From the NCBI GenBank assembly GCA_002344075.1, contig DDTM01000026.1, forward strand, positions 1 through 32,914: a stretch of 32,914 nt of DNA. Direction: 5' to 3'. The notes under the pieces were generated by a model, which made no database searches, was not told the DNA's origin, and was given only the letters and a program-made list of their open reading frames with translations. Every line of letters begins with the position of its first letter. The first letter of the stretch is position 1. This DNA is from Bacteroidetes bacterium UBA2364. GTDB lineage: Bacteria; Bacteroidota; Rhodothermia; Rhodothermales; UBA2364. A program made the translations under genes and the position numbers. Of the stretch, positions 25,801 through 32,914 are shown piece after piece.

Positions 25801-28800
25801 TAATGAGGGCGATGTCTGCTTTTTGAACCACCGCTTCCACAATCACTGTGCGGATGGCTGTTACCGCTGCATTGTCTACATCGGTTACAGTGAGTACCAG
25901 TGTATAAGTACCAGGGGCGCTATAAGTATGCTTAACCGAAGTACCTTGTGCGGTCGGTGTTCCATCGCCAAAGTTCCATGAATAGCTCAAGGCATCGTTC
26001 CCCGGATCACTGGCCACAGCCGAATAATTCAATTCACGACCAGACTGGCCCGTAAAATCTCCGGTGATATTGCCGATGACAGGCGGAGCATTGACCACAT
26101 TGATCGCAAAGACTTGCTTGGTCACCTTCGTACCATCGGTTACTTCGAGGGTGATGTTGTTGGTGCCTTCGTTCGCATCGGTGGGCGTACCGCTCAGGGT
26201 GGCCATCCCATTTCCTGTAGCGACTATATTTAACCAAGCAGGTTTAGACGATGCCGTAACGTTGAGCGGGTTCCCATTTCCGCCGATTGCGGTAATCGGG
26301 TATGTGTACAAGGATCCTTCGGTGGCTGTTGTAAGGGGTGTGGAAGTGAAGGTGGGCGCATTGCTGATCCCGACGACCACAGCCCGTGTTTCGATATCGC
26401 GTCCACCATCCGGATCGGTTACGGTTAGGGTAAGGGTGTAGCTGCCAGGATTGTTGTACCGATGACCAGCATCTGTAAGGTCCACTCCAGCCGAGGTTTG
26501 GGTCCCATCACCCCAGTTCCAAGAAAAGGTCAGTTCATCTTTTCCGGCGTCGGTTGCAACCCCTTTAAAAGAAAGCAATACGCCTACATCACCTGTAAAA
26601 CTTCCTGTTAGTGATGTGATAACTGGTGCCATGTTTAGAACAGAGACCTCAAAACGCTGTTCAGTAGTGCCGCCTTTGCCGTCAGAAACCGTGAGGACGA
26701 CTGGGTAACGGCCTTCGTCCGGATCAAGTGGATTTCCGGTAAGCGTTGCTGTTCCGTCACCATTGTCACGAAAGGTCATCCAAGAAGGCTTTTGGCTGGC
26801 AGTAATGGTTCGGGCATCGTTATTGCCATCGGTTGTGGTAATGGCATACGAATAAGAGCTACCCTCATTGACAACCGTGACGGGCGTACTGGAGAAGACG
26901 GGTGGGGCATTGACTGTCCCGATTGTCAGGGTTCTGGTATCTGTGGCCGTTGCACCATCGGCATCGGTTATGGTAAGGCGGAGCGTATAGGTTCCCCCAA
27001 CGGTCCAGGTGTGGGATACATTTTTCAGGTCAATGGCTTGTTGCGCAGGTGTACCGTCTCCCCAGTCCCAACGGTACGTGAGGGCATCGTTACCCGGATC
27101 ACTGGCGGTTGCTACAAAGTTCAGGGTTTGTCCGGCAGTGCCAGAGAAATTTCCGGTGAAGGCCAAAATAACGGGTGGTGCATTTTGGACATTGATTTCG
27201 AAAGATTGGCGTTCAGAGGATGTTCCATCCGAGACCTGTAAGACCACTGCATTCGGCCCCTCGTTCAAGTCTAAGGGCAATCCCGTCAGTGTAGAGGTCC
27301 CATTGCCTGTAGCTGTTAGCGTAAGCCATACAGGCTTGGTGAGCGCCGTAATTGTGAGTGCAGCACCGATATCTGGGTCGGTTGCAGAAATGGTATAAAT
27401 GTAATTACTGCCCTCGGTAGCGGTCAAGACGGGTGTGCTGGTAAAGCGAGGTGTACTGTTACTGGTGCCGCTTACGGTGATGTTTTGCGTCCGTGAAGTA
27501 GTCCCCCCTTTGCCATCCGTTACGGTCAGTTTCAAGACAAAAACGCCGGCAGTGGTGTAGGCATGAGATACATTTGTTAAGGGAGAACCACTTTGAGGGG
27601 GCGAGCCATCGCCAAAGTCCCATGTATAGCCTAACGGATCATTGCCTGCGTCGGTGGCAGTTCCTGTAAAAGACATGGTTGCTCCAACCGTTCCCGAGAA
27701 ACCTCCAGCTAAATTGGTGATAACAGGAGCTGTATTGTTCACCGAAATGATAAATGTTTGCTCGCCACTAGCCCCTTTGCTGTCTTGTACCCGCAACGTG
27801 ACATTGGCCGAGCCTGTTTGGGAGCCATTCGGGGTTCCTGATAGTGTGGCCGTCCCATTTCCATTGTCTGTAAGTGTGAGCCAAACGGGTTTCGAGGGAG
27901 CTGTAATCGTTCTCGTGTCCCCATCCCCATCGTTGGTCGTAATCGTGTACGAATAGGGCGAACCTTCCTGAATGGTCAATGGGGCATTACTGGTAAATAC
28001 GGGCGGAGAATTGGTGCTGCCGATCGTTACTTCTTGGGAGCGGGTTGTCGTTCCACCATCACCATCATTAACCGTAACGCTAAGCGTATATTTGCCAGAA
28101 GCCCCATAGGTATGGGTAAAGGTTGTGCCACCCGTTTTTGAACCCGAACCGTCGCCCGGATTCCAAGAGTAGGAGAGTGCATCATTGCCTGGATCGGTAG
28201 CATTTACGGTAAAGGACAATGGCGTACCCGCGACGCCGGAAAAAGTACCTGTAACCGAGGAGATAACGGGTGCAGCATTGGCCACGACAATGGCAAACGA
28301 TTGGTCTGTGGTAGAAGAACCATCTGTAACCCGCAAAACCACCGCATGACTGCCTTCCTGCGCATCTGTTGGATTGCCCGTAAGACGTCCGGTTCCATTG
28401 CCCGTTGCGGTAAAGCTAAGCCATGCGGGCAACGTCGGTGCGGTAATGGTGCGCGTATTGCCCGATGTTCCCGTTGTATTGATGTCGTAGGCATAGGCAT
28501 TGCCTTCGGTTGCAGCCGTAATAGGTGTGCTGGAAAATGCCAAGGTCGTACCATTTTCCATCACGATCAGGGCAGATAGAAAATATGGTGAAAGGGTGTA
28601 TTTAAATGTGGCATTGCCGGATGGATCAGATGAAAAAGTGGCCTTAACTACCGATTCAGGATATTCTTTATTCGTGGCCTTGTCCCAAATTCGGAACCGC
28701 ATGGCATCGCCATTGATCATTCCATCTTGTGTAGGCGTAGCGGATTTGTCTGAGTCTTCCGACACCATGATTTCTAAAAGTGAGGTGGGGTCATTTTGCC

Positions 28801-29029
28801 AAACCCCTACTCCTGCACATACACCGTTTGGGGTGAAAACGGCGATTTCGCTACCAGCAGGTAACCCCGCCCCATTAACACCCAATTGGGCACTGGACGA
28901 GACCAAGACTGAAACTTGGCGCAGATTGGACTTACAACCCGTGAAATGGGTTTGTGCATAAGTGGGCAAGGCCTCTGATAGCCATAGTCCCAAAGCCCAA
29001 AATAAAGTTGTTAATATATGTTTTTTCAT
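22868..29029 (-). CDS. Giant secreted modular Ig/PKD/DUF11 protein with type IX secretion sorting domain
   Basis: This 2053-residue protein is a probable cell-surface adhesin or scaffold. From the ATG at 29029 it has a signal peptide (ends about residue 26, TYAQT) and an N-terminal domain (about 27-160) unlike a known enzyme. Then come five alternating pairs of a cadherin-like/He_PIG domain and a PKD domain (about 160-1065): each He_PIG ends in a run such as NAAPVI and each PKD shows a W..GDG turn. The first PKD has WNPGDG where the others have W.FGDG or W.WGDG. Three DUF11-type domains follow (about 1065-1450), recognisable by NNGP and LPxGV motifs, then a unique region (about 1450-1970) and the type IX sorting domain (last ~80 residues, EQNYPNPFNPSTQ, GLY-type ending). 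No catalytic site is evident. The longer frame to 29122 lacks a signal peptide, so 29029 is chosen. It ends in a strong terminator. Confidence 0.93.
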   Translation of the reverse strand: MKKHILTTLFWALGLWLSEALPTYAQTHFTGCKSNLRQVSVLVSSSAQLGVNGAGLPAGSEIAVFTPNGVCAGVGVWQNDPTSLLEIMVSEDSDKSATPTQDGMINGDAMRFRIWDKATNKEYPESVVKATFSSDPSGNATFKYTLSPYFLSALIVMENGTTLAFSSTPITAATEGNAYAYDINTTGTSGNTRTITAPTLPAWLSFTATGNGTGRLTGNPTDAQEGSHAVVLRVTDGSSTTDQSFAIVVANAAPVISSVTGTFSGVAGTPLSFTVNATDPGNDALSYSWNPGDGSGSKTGGTTFTHTYGASGKYTLSVTVNDGDGGTTTRSQEVTIGSTNSPPVFTSNAPLTIQEGSPYSYTITTNDGDGDTRTITAPSKPVWLTLTDNGNGTATLSGTPNGSQTGSANVTLRVQDSKGASGEQTFIISVNNTAPVITNLAGGFSGTVGATMSFTGTATDAGNDPLGYTWDFGDGSPPQSGSPLTNVSHAYTTAGVFVLKLTVTDGKGGTTSRTQNITVSGTSNSTPRFTSTPVLTATEGSNYIYTISATDPDIGAALTITALTKPVWLTLTATGNGTSTLTGLPLDLNEGPNAVVLQVSDGTSSERQSFEINVQNAPPVILAFTGNFSGTAGQTLNFVATASDPGNDALTYRWDWGDGTPAQQAIDLKNVSHTWTVGGTYTLRLTITDADGATATDTRTLTIGTVNAPPVFSSTPVTVVNEGSSYSYAITTTDGNNDARTITASQKPSWMTFRDNGDGTATLTGNPLDPDEGRYPVVLTVSDGKGGTTEQRFEVSVLNMAPVITSLTGSFTGDVGVLLSFKGVATDAGKDELTFSWNWGDGTQTSAGVDLTDAGHRYNNPGSYTLTLTVTDPDGGRDIETRAVVVGISNAPTFTSTPLTTATEGSLYTYPITAIGGNGNPLNVTASSKPAWLNIVATGNGMATLSGTPTDANEGTNNITLEVTDGTKVTKQVFAINVVNAPPVIGNITGDFTGQSGRELNYSAVASDPGNDALSYSWNFGDGTPTAQGTSVKHTYSAPGTYTLVLTVTDVDNAAVTAIRTVIVEAVVQKADIALIKTVTNAQPTPGTNVSYTITVTNNGPDAASGVQIQDILPAGVTYTLHTAGQTYNKENGIWYVGALAAGSSSALTLTVSVGANVVDGQVITNVASVFKSDQTDGNVANNTANAQLITRILQQDVDVVLSATISSGNAKPGDTITQTFNIVNNGPGMAQNLALNINLPPEVQYKGLGTLSAGWSLVSQPGIGMYGGTVQLAAQSLGAGTPASLQITVGISPNTVANTMLSISSGVSLANNDQNPINNTNITTIKIGSIQQPCNLLMSQVNNNAIPRTNERVDFTLALTNSSLGTQTGVRVFNKLPSGLSFVSTPTISLGTYNASTGEWYIGMLTAGTTATLVIRSQVITTAKEPIVLTATATTSESCTVQATSSLAANETSSGENGGVESSGTQSFAIAIGDFEERLRRVSTTDESSEAWLNSDWLPLTQPVINLAETATLAQHKTTSFVSILQPYIPTVGPENTFGKVVSPTWLAQSGITNAREIYSLDYLTGNALRFGSVLAIDSGTQLYDHTKYVCDRLGGAYLSEVQMIMIENRPFVLGKLSQPDGKVDYAISFVAYETAAGGTIDSRFTRIEYVIPAGTTRVLNFQVWAATIPAATALAKTILGNIVSQRRNVTYLNATNRVPEVYVQSAIYRNGQMVLNLANTAGANSVTVNMNYRDVETKSPNQWASRSFTLILNPGLETQTISVPSGLFYDASFTLVPNTGVGRDEMYLSDGQWSYYHPLNATQTYVISPQPSYTPQTGTLSLERSATLSGYTPGTSVNDWVSLFRYTRAGRQALDVARQQYKTVSFTASGTGNFQVEFFKAGMRNDWDQFRTGILTLTGASRTFTIDLSKLTRSGGGVFTGNDLEMIVFRVLGNGVQPQPYSITISDLKFSGASVPIDEESELPDAIVLEQNYPNPFNPSTQIRFTLEKEQNITLKVYNILGQEIATLVNGPMPAGNHLVTFAANEWASGMYVYRLQAGKHILSRRMILAK
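25835..28550 (-). repeat. Five tandem He_PIG-PKD coding units, about 540 bp each
   Basis: The coding sequence of the giant protein repeats with a period of roughly 535-550 bp: unit boundaries fall near 28550, 28010, 27460, 26910, 26375 and 25835 (approximate, read from the protein). Each unit is one He_PIG plus one PKD domain. Similarity is clear at protein level and lower at DNA level, so copies are old rather than fresh duplicates. Confidence 0.85.
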
Positions 29030-29219
29030 ATCATAGAACGGGGTGGGTAGTCCGGATGAAACAAACAAATGCGCACATCTAATGTCGAGGTTAACTGAAA
29101 ATTTCGTGCCGAAATTGGCCAAGAGAACTGCACAATGTCCGTATTCTTCGGCTTAGAGGTCAGAACAATTTGTTTCGTTTATTATTAAATGACTTATCGG
29201 GCGTATAAGTTTTTGAATT

Positions 29220-30374
29220 TTAAATGGGTGGGTGGTGGGTGTTGAGGCACAGTCCTTCCCAAATTGCATGGTTCCACAGCGGTGGAACTGGGCTTGCGAG
29301 AGCATAACGACCGAAGCGATAGCGAGTCGGATAGCTTTTGCGTAATGCGTGAAAGGCAAGGGCGCGTGTATCAGGCGGTAACGGCAACAATGCCCGAAAC
29401 CGGGTATCATCTGCTGGAAGATCATACATGGCTTGGGAAAGCACTTGTAAATAAACAACCTCTGTGAACTCTCTTGCTGGTATATGGAGGGTGAATAATG
29501 CAGGCATTTCTTGGCGGATGGTTTTCGATTGTTTCATCAGTCCGAAAAAGTGAAGAAAAGCATCATAGACCATTTCGGAACCTTTCAGTTTGCCATCATA
29601 GGAATATCCCGCAATGTGGGGCGTAGCAAGGTGACATCGTGCGACCAAATCGGGGTTGAAATTTGGTTCATTTTCCCACACATCCAGAATGGCTGCACCC
29701 ACCAATCCACAATCCAAACCGTCTGCTAATGCCGCCTCGTCTATTACACCGCCACGGGAAGCCTGGACAATCCAACCGCCTTTTTTGAGCCATTGTAAGT
29801 TGTTTTTATGGATTAGTTTATAGGTTGGAAATGGCCCGCTCCGTGTTAGAGGTACATGAAATGTAACCACATCCGACTGCTGGAGCAAGTCCTTCAGATC
29901 CACCCAATTGCCAGGCTCATGAAGTGCCCGTATCGGATCGTTTTGCAAGACCCTACATCCTAAGGCCTCTAAGCGCGGGATCAGTCGCCGACCGATTTCG
30001 CCAACCCCCACCACACCTACCGTTTTTCCTCGGAGTGTCGTTTTATACCGAGCCGTGAGGTGCAAAAGCGCCGTCAAAACATACTCCACCACCGATTCAG
30101 CATTGGAACCGGGGGCATGGGCAAAGCCAATACCTTGCTTTTCTAACCATTCCACATCCACATGATCTGTCCCAGCGGTTGCCGTTGCCACAAATTGTAC
30201 TCGACTTCCGCGCAAAAGCGACGCAGTGACTGGAGTCACACTTCGCACCAATAAAACATCGGCTTCGCGGATAACTTCGTGGGTGATCGCTTTCCCCGGT
30301 AGCAGGTTTAGTTCGCCCCAATCTCCGAAGAATTGGTTTAAAAGCGGGATGTTTTCGTCTGCGACGATTTTCAT
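29220..30374 (-). CDS. pdxB: Erythronate-4-phosphate dehydrogenase
   Basis: This 384-residue NAD-dependent enzyme oxidises 4-phospho-D-erythronate, the second step of the DXP-dependent pyridoxal-phosphate pathway. It is a D-2-hydroxyacid dehydrogenase: the N-terminus MKIVADENIP is the PdxB form, and the Rossmann motif is GVVGVGEIGRR (120-130). The catalytic triad is in place: R207 (ASRGGVIDEAAL), E236 (DVWENEP) and H253 (LATPHIAGYSYDGK), and the HIAGYSYDGK sequence plus the PdxB-specific C-terminal dimerisation domain separate it from SerA-like relatives. It is convergent with nothing and divergent from the GT4 gene across 95 bp. No other pdx genes are in the window. Confidence 0.95.
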   Translation of the reverse strand: MKIVADENIPLLNQFFGDWGELNLLPGKAITHEVIREADVLLVRSVTPVTASLLRGSRVQFVATATAGTDHVDVEWLEKQGIGFAHAPGSNAESVVEYVLTALLHLTARYKTTLRGKTVGVVGVGEIGRRLIPRLEALGCRVLQNDPIRALHEPGNWVDLKDLLQQSDVVTFHVPLTRSGPFPTYKLIHKNNLQWLKKGGWIVQASRGGVIDEAALADGLDCGLVGAAILDVWENEPNFNPDLVARCHLATPHIAGYSYDGKLKGSEMVYDAFLHFFGLMKQSKTIRQEMPALFTLHIPAREFTEVVYLQVLSQAMYDLPADDTRFRALLPLPPDTRALAFHALRKSYPTRYRFGRYALASPVPPLWNHAIWEGLCLNTHHPPI

Positions 30375-30469
30375 GGCCTATATTGTTTAATGAGAACCTC
30401 TGTAACATGCTTAACCATCACAGAATGGTATATGCTACGGAAAAACGTATCGGTGATTTTTGAAATTCC

Positions 30470-31672
30470 ATGCCTGCTTCCCGTTCACACCTCCTGATTC
30501 ATGATTATCCCGGCCACGCTTTCCCTATAGACCTGAGTCGTGAATTGGCCAAACGGGGATATCCTGTAACCCATGTCTATACATCGGCAGTAGAAAGCCC
30601 CCGTGGAACGCTGGTAAGCGATACACCCGGCCTACGGGTGATCAATTTGGGTGAGGGGGAGCCACCAGTCCAGAAAAAAAATTTACTCAGGAGACGTTTC
30701 CAAGAAGCGGCCTATGGCAATGCTGTTACCAAGTTATGTGACGACCTTCGGCCAGACCTGATATTCTCGGCGAATACGCCCTTGGAAGCCCAGCGCAAAA
30801 TCCTTGCTTGGGCAAACCAACACCAAGTCCCCTTTGTCTTTTGGCTCCAAGACATCATCAGCATCGCCGCAAAAAGCATTCTCGCCCAAAAATTAGGCCC
30901 TGTTGGCTCGATGGTCGGTTGGTATTATGGACGCTTGGAGGCTTCAATGCTGCGTCGTTCACAACATGTGGTTGTGATTGCAGAGGATTTTCAAGACATC
31001 ATTGCCGATTGGGGCGTGCGAGACGAGAACATGACTGTCATCCCGAACTGGGCGCCCATAGACCATATTCCGGTATTACCGCGCCAAAACCCTTTTTCAG
31101 AGAAATGGAACATGCACGAACGGTTTGTCGTGCTGTATTCGGGTACGCTGGGGCTAAAACACAATCCGATGCTCATCGCCGATGCTGCCACGCGCTTAAA
31201 GAACGAGCCAGACATTGTTTTTCTGATTGTCTCCGAAGGCGTGAGTGTGGATGTTCTGCACCGTGCAAAGGCCGACAGGCAGTTGGATAATTTGGTACTT
31301 TTGCCATTTCAGCCGTTCGAGACATTTCCCCAAGTATTGGCAACAGCCGATGTAATGCTGACGCTTTTGGAGCCAGATGCCGGCATTTTTAGTGTTCCCT
31401 CAAAGGTCTGGTCGGCCTTTGCGGCTGCACGGCCGTCCATTTTGGTCGTTCCTGAAGTAAACTTAGCGGCCAAAATCACCACTCGCTATCAAACAGGTGT
31501 GGTAATAGGAAATGCCGATGCGGGCAATTTGGCAACAGCCATCTTAGAGATGCGAAACCATCCGGAGCGCCGCCAAAAGATGGGGAAAAACGCCCGTGCA
31601 TACGCCGATTCCCACTTTCATATCTCAAAAATTGCCGACGAGTTTGAGACATTAATCAGACGATACACCTGA
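30470..31672 (+). CDS. Family 4 glycosyltransferase (WbuB/WcaI-like)
   Basis: This 400-residue cytosolic or membrane-associated enzyme has a GT-B fold with two Rossmann domains. The N-terminal domain starts LLIHDYPGHAFPIDLSRELAKRG, in the style of WcaI/WbuB-like transferases. The C-terminal domain has YSGTLGLKHNP (about residue 222) and the nucleotide-sugar region AGIFSVPSKVWSAFAAARPSI (about 305-325), which corresponds to the conserved 'S-K-x-W/Y-x-x-x-A-x-G/A-x-P' motif. Such enzymes add sugars to lipid-linked glycans for capsule or O-antigen. With the flippase and epimerase of the 0.5-3.1 kb region it fits surface polysaccharide synthesis, though it is 27 kb away. The sugar donor and acceptor are unknown. 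The stop codon at 31670-31672 abuts the next gene's stop on the other strand. Confidence 0.86.
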   Translation: MPASRSHLLIHDYPGHAFPIDLSRELAKRGYPVTHVYTSAVESPRGTLVSDTPGLRVINLGEGEPPVQKKNLLRRRFQEAAYGNAVTKLCDDLRPDLIFSANTPLEAQRKILAWANQHQVPFVFWLQDIISIAAKSILAQKLGPVGSMVGWYYGRLEASMLRRSQHVVVIAEDFQDIIADWGVRDENMTVIPNWAPIDHIPVLPRQNPFSEKWNMHERFVVLYSGTLGLKHNPMLIADAATRLKNEPDIVFLIVSEGVSVDVLHRAKADRQLDNLVLLPFQPFETFPQVLATADVMLTLLEPDAGIFSVPSKVWSAFAAARPSILVVPEVNLAAKITTRYQTGVVIGNADAGNLATAILEMRNHPERRQKMGKNARAYADSHFHISKIADEFETLIRRYT

Positions 31673-32821
31673 TCAAAAAACTTTCTCGAACATGCCGTAT
31701 TCTTTGTCTTTTACCCCACCAAGGTTAATAGCGGCGTTCACCATCGGTTTGTTGCTGTCTAACAACCACGACATTTCCGAACCATCGTAGCCATTTTCGG
31801 GGCCGTATTTTACGATCGCATGGTTTACAATAGCGTCGAAGCCCTTGCCTTGATATTTTAGCCGAACACCCATTAGTAAGGTACGACCATCATGGATCAT
31901 ACTCCCTTTTCCGGGTCTTCGGTTTCGTAAGATCAAAGGTAGGCCCTGTAGAATACTCCCGCGCTTAACATATCGTAGGACTTGGTTTAGGTCTGGCAAA
32001 GTAATCGAAAAGGCCACAGGCTCGCCGTCTAACTCAAGGATAAAGACCACTCGTGGATCCACGATAAGTTTCAGAAATCCGGCCAAATGCTTAAACTCGT
32101 TATCGGTCATGGGCACACTTCCCCAGTTGTTAGACCATGCCTCGTTATAAATTTCTTTCACGATCTGCGCGTCTCGGTCGAAGTGTTTCATGTCTAAATT
32201 TCTTAGTTTTAAACCCGGATACCGCTTATAAAGCAGGCCAATCATCCGCTCCAGTTTATCAAAATTTGCCCGGTATTTATGATGAATGTAATAAGCCCAC
32301 ATCGTCATTACGCGCTCAAATCCATACTGCTTCAAGAAAACTTCATAATATGGTGGATTGTAGGGCATCATTACCGAAGGACGGCGGTCAAACCCATCTA
32401 CCAACAAACCTGCGGTGTCATTAATGGTTGGGTTTAATGGCCCGCCCATCTTGGTTAACCCCTGTGCCTTAAGCCATTCTTCAGCGGCTTTAAATAGTGC
32501 CTCGGCCACGGCATAGTCATCTACCGATTCAAAAAAGCCAAAAAAGCCGCTGCCATCCTGATATTTCTCTTGATAGGAACCATTGATAACCGCTGCAATC
32601 CGTCCCAAAATATTTCCAGAAGGGTCTTCAGCCAAAAAACATTGCACTTTCCCGTGTTCAAAGAAAGGATTTTTTTTGGGACTGAGGGTCTCTGCTTGGT
32701 CCATCCTGAGCGGCGGCACCGCATACGGATAGTCCTTCTCGTTATAGAAATCATATACGAAGTCTATGAAGCGGTTCATATCGCGCTTAGATGAGATAGG
32801 ACGAACGACAAAATTGGGCAT
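31673..32821 (-). CDS. GNAT-like N-acyltransferase family protein
   Basis: This 382-residue protein has a GNAT-type acetyl-CoA site near its end, KYQGKGFDAIVNHAI (about residues 313-328; the Q/R-x-x-G-x-G/A pattern), within a large family of ~380-residue bacterial proteins that are often annotated as N-acetyltransferases of unknown substrate. Conserved runs include PPLRMDQAETLSPKKNPFFEHG near the N-terminus, GPLNPTINDTAGLLVDGFD in the middle and YNEAWSNNWGSVPMT. No signal peptide is seen. The start ATG at 32821 is clear. Its stop directly abuts the stop of the glycosyltransferase gene. A role in modifying a surface glycan or lipid is only inferred from that neighbour. Confidence 0.75.
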   Translation of the reverse strand: MPNFVVRPISSKRDMNRFIDFVYDFYNEKDYPYAVPPLRMDQAETLSPKKNPFFEHGKVQCFLAEDPSGNILGRIAAVINGSYQEKYQDGSGFFGFFESVDDYAVAEALFKAAEEWLKAQGLTKMGGPLNPTINDTAGLLVDGFDRRPSVMMPYNPPYYEVFLKQYGFERVMTMWAYYIHHKYRANFDKLERMIGLLYKRYPGLKLRNLDMKHFDRDAQIVKEIYNEAWSNNWGSVPMTDNEFKHLAGFLKLIVDPRVVFILELDGEPVAFSITLPDLNQVLRYVKRGSILQGLPLILRNRRPGKGSMIHDGRTLLMGVRLKYQGKGFDAIVNHAIVKYGPENGYDGSEMSWLLDSNKPMVNAAINLGGVKDKEYGMFEKVF

Positions 32822-32849
32822 AATTTAGATGTCTGTTAAGGCCGGTTTC

Positions 32850-32906
32850 TAAGAGGTTGTTAAAAATCAATTTAAGACATTGGGCTTCATTCACCTAAAC
32901 CTCTTA
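32850..32906. repeat. 9-bp inverted repeat at the window edge
   Basis: TAAGAGGTT (32850-32858) and AACCTCTTA (32898-32906) are exact inverted copies 39 bp apart, in an AT-rich stretch with the sequence GTTGTTAAAAATCAATTTAA. Such terminal sequence is reminiscent of insertion-sequence ends, but no transposase is in the window and the sequence beyond 32914 is not available. A weak hairpin is the alternative. Confidence 0.3.
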
Positions 32907-32914
32907 AGATTCTT

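Noticed and set aside
24477..28961. Many open frames antisense to the giant gene
   Set aside because: They are shadows of the repeat-rich coding sequence without start signals or family matches.
31673..32821. GTP cyclohydrolase label sometimes attached to this family
   Set aside because: No GTP cyclohydrolase motif is present; the acetyl-CoA site fits a GNAT-like fold.

Overview
The window reads as chromosomal DNA from a member of the Bacteroidota/Rhodothermota-like group (FCB superphylum). Four things point there: a C-terminal type IX secretion sorting domain with the 'NYPNPFNPST' signature on a 2053-residue secreted protein; a TonB-dependent receptor with an N-terminal carboxypeptidase-regulatory-like domain; weak or absent Shine-Dalgarno sequences at many starts; and a small SRP RNA of the short bacterial type. 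The T9SS domain subtype is the one common in Rhodothermia, Balneolia, Ignavibacteria and Chlorobi, so a Rhodothermia-like organism is my best guess (inference). No phage, CRISPR array, integrase or transposase gene is visible.

Layout. 1-550: no protein gene, but a small SRP RNA (ffs) on the minus strand with a poly-T terminator. 548-3100 (minus): a Wzx-like flippase and a non-hydrolysing UDP-GlcNAc 2-epimerase overlapping by 8 bp, part of surface polysaccharide synthesis. 3380-4300 (plus): a three-helix membrane protein with its own terminator, then a secreted rhodanese. 4379-7969 (minus): a TonB-dependent receptor followed by a secreted beta-helix protein. 8235-11541 (minus): yidD, moaB, two secreted proteins of unknown function and a membrane-bound family 2 glycosyltransferase. 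11751-13769 (plus): a beta-CASP metallo-beta-lactamase RNase-like protein and a cysteine-rich CbrC-like protein. 13770-14430: a small-ORF region organised around a perfect 27-bp inverted repeat. 14433-15365 (minus): malate dehydrogenase with a clear terminator. 15498-17469 (plus): SixA-like phosphatase and a secreted alkaline phosphatase. 17509-19245: an Lrp/AsnC regulator divergent from a trans-sulfuration-family PLP enzyme. 19686-22708 (minus): rarA, a TauE/SafE transporter and pgeF. 22868-29029 (minus): the giant T9SS cargo protein. 29220-30374 (minus): pdxB. 30470-32821: a family 4 glycosyltransferase and a GNAT-like acyltransferase whose stop codons abut.

How the genes work together. Most genes are housekeeping (SRP RNA, yidD, mdh, rarA, pgeF, pdxB, moaB) mixed with cell-surface functions (flippase, epimerase, two glycosyltransferases, TonB receptor, beta-helix protein, giant adhesin-like protein). 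Wzx, WecB and the GT4 enzyme fit one polysaccharide pathway although they are not contiguous. The Lrp regulator probably controls the PLP enzyme. I do not see a convincing new multi-gene system. The points most worth a second look are the inverted-repeat small-ORF island at 13.8-14.3 kb (with an apparently frameshifted small membrane protein), the non-ATG start and hairpin at the 5' end of wecB, the repeat architecture of the giant protein, and the decayed coding fragment at 19.3-19.6 kb.
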